From Verrucomicrobiales bacterium (GTDB lineage: Bacteria > Verrucomicrobiota > Verrucomicrobiia > Verrucomicrobiales > DEV007), in NCBI GenBank assembly GCA_023253615.1, contig JALRFZ010000193.1, forward strand, positions 1 through 5,638: a DNA stretch of 5,638 nt, given 5' to 3'. Shown here in pieces: positions 4,778-5,638 of this stretch. A program made the translations under genes and the position numbers. Position 1 is the first letter of the stretch. Each line of letters starts with the position of its first letter. The notes under the pieces are model-generated. The model did not search any database and had not been told where the DNA came from. It was given only the letters and a program-made list of their open reading frames with translations.

Positions 4778-5638
4778 ATGCCTTCCGCCACTCCCAGACT
4801 CTTTCAAAACGGACGGATCGCCTCGGCGGATTCGAAGGATCTCGTCGCCGCGGATGTCCTCGTCGATGAAACCGGCACGATCGTCGCCGTCGCTCCGGGC
4901 CTCTCCGCTCCCGCCGGTGCCGAAGTGATCGATTGCGGTGGCTCGCTTCTGGTTCCCGGCATGTTCGACGTCCACGTCCACGCCCGCGAGCCCGGGCAGG
5001 AGCACAAGGAAACCCTCGCGACCTGCTCGGCCGCCGCCTTGCGCGGTGGTGTCACCGGAGTCGTCCTGATGCCGGACACCTCGCCTCCGGTCGATACGGG
5101 CAATCTCGTGAAGAGCGCGCGCGACCTCATCGCCGAACTCAGTTCCATCCCGATGCTGCAATCGGGCTGTCTCACGAAAGGACGCGAAGGCAAGGAGATG
5201 GCCGGCTTCTCCGGGATGGCCTCGCGCGGCGTGCCCATGCTCACCGACGCGGATCGCGCCGTGCCCTGTCCCGATCTGCTGCGCCGCTGCATGGAGTATG
5301 CGCGCGACTTCGACCTGCTGGTCACCTCGCATTGCGACACGCCCGCCCTGACAAAGGCCGGTGCGGTCAACGAAGGTCGTGTTTCCTATCGATTCGGACT
5401 GCCCGGCATCCCCGCGATCAGCCAGGAGATCGCGATCGACCGCGACATCCGTGTCGCCCAGCACACCGGGGCGAAGCTGCACCTCCAGCAGATCTCGACG
5501 GCACGCGGACTGAAGTCCGTGCAGGGCGCGAAGGAAGCCGGCACCCTCGTCACTTGCGAGGTCTCGCCGCATCACCTCGTCCTCACCGAGCAGGACATCC
5601 GCGACTACAACACCCACTTCAAATACCAACCGCCCCTG
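4778..5638 (+). CDS. pyrC: Dihydroorotase, type I (or dihydroorotase-like partner of ATCase), 3' end outside window
   Basis: Dihydroorotase cyclises carbamoylaspartate to dihydroorotate, the third pyrimidine step. The frame begins at ATG 4778, 4 bases after pyrB, and stays open to the window end; 287 of an expected ~425-430 residues are seen. Family features: the amidohydrolase lead-in IDCGGSLLVPGMFDVHVHAREPGQEHKET with the metal pair His66/His68 and Arg70, then His185 (SHCD), GLPGIPA (207-213) and EVSPHHLVL (261-269). Differences from the Bacillus type I enzyme: MPNT is MPDT (Asp100), the TDDG segment is TDAD (156-159), HCED is HCDT, HVCHIST is HLQQIST (Gln238 at a metal-ligand His position), and NPPL is QPPL (Gln284). 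Membership of the family is secure, but full catalytic activity is not; it could be a divergent enzyme or a structural pseudo-dihydroorotase. The catalytic Asp of the C-terminal part is not in view. Confidence 0.9.
   Translation, partial: MPSATPRLFQNGRIASADSKDLVAADVLVDETGTIVAVAPGLSAPAGAEVIDCGGSLLVPGMFDVHVHAREPGQEHKETLATCSAAALRGGVTGVVLMPDTSPPVDTGNLVKSARDLIAELSSIPMLQSGCLTKGREGKEMAGFSGMASRGVPMLTDADRAVPCPDLLRRCMEYARDFDLLVTSHCDTPALTKAGAVNEGRVSYRFGLPGIPAISQEIAIDRDIRVAQHTGAKLHLQQISTARGLKSVQGAKEAGTLVTCEVSPHHLVLTEQDIRDYNTHFKYQPPL

Noticed and set aside
3718..5629. Long minus-strand open frames opposite pyrB and pyrC
   Set aside because: Low-complexity Asp/Glu/Gly/Val/Arg-rich translations typical of antisense shadows; pyrB and pyrC are unambiguous on the + strand.

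Overview
This is a GC-rich bacterial chromosomal segment of nucleotide-biosynthesis genes, all on the + strand: 3' end of purF, an AraC-family regulator, purD, pyrR, pyrB and the 5' part of pyrC. The divergent PurF (its C-terminal part resembles the long Bacteroidetes/Verrucomicrobia form) and the AraC protein (its HTH domain resembles those common in Opitutae) suggest a Verrucomicrobiota member, possibly Opitutae. That placement rests on remembered family resemblance, not on a search.

Layout. Bases 2-676 encode the last 224 residues of PurF, first committed enzyme of purine synthesis. After 76 bases, holding a TTC repeat and an AT-rich perfect inverted repeat, comes the AraC-type regulator (753-1637). 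A 311-base gap (1638-1948) follows with no recognisable gene, one doubtful 65-codon ORF and a run of potential hairpins. It leads into purD (1949-3214). After 54 bases comes pyrR (TTG start, 3269-3838), which overlaps pyrB (3835-4773) by ATGA. Four bases later pyrC starts (4778) and runs off the window.

Working together. PurF and PurD catalyse the first two purine steps: PRPP to phosphoribosylamine to GAR. PyrB and PyrC catalyse the second and third pyrimidine steps: carbamoyl phosphate plus aspartate to carbamoylaspartate to dihydroorotate. PyrR is a PRPP-binding regulator/uracil phosphoribosyltransferase homologue. pyrR-pyrB-pyrC look translationally coupled; purD may be co-transcribed with them, since no clear terminator separates purD from pyrR.

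There is no mobile element, CRISPR array, rRNA or tRNA. I see no wholly new system. The points most worth checking are a PyrC with several changed active-site positions (including an apparent metal-ligand His to Gln), a PyrR lacking the RNA-binding residues known from Bacillus, and the structured purD leader behind a regulator gene placed inside a purine locus.
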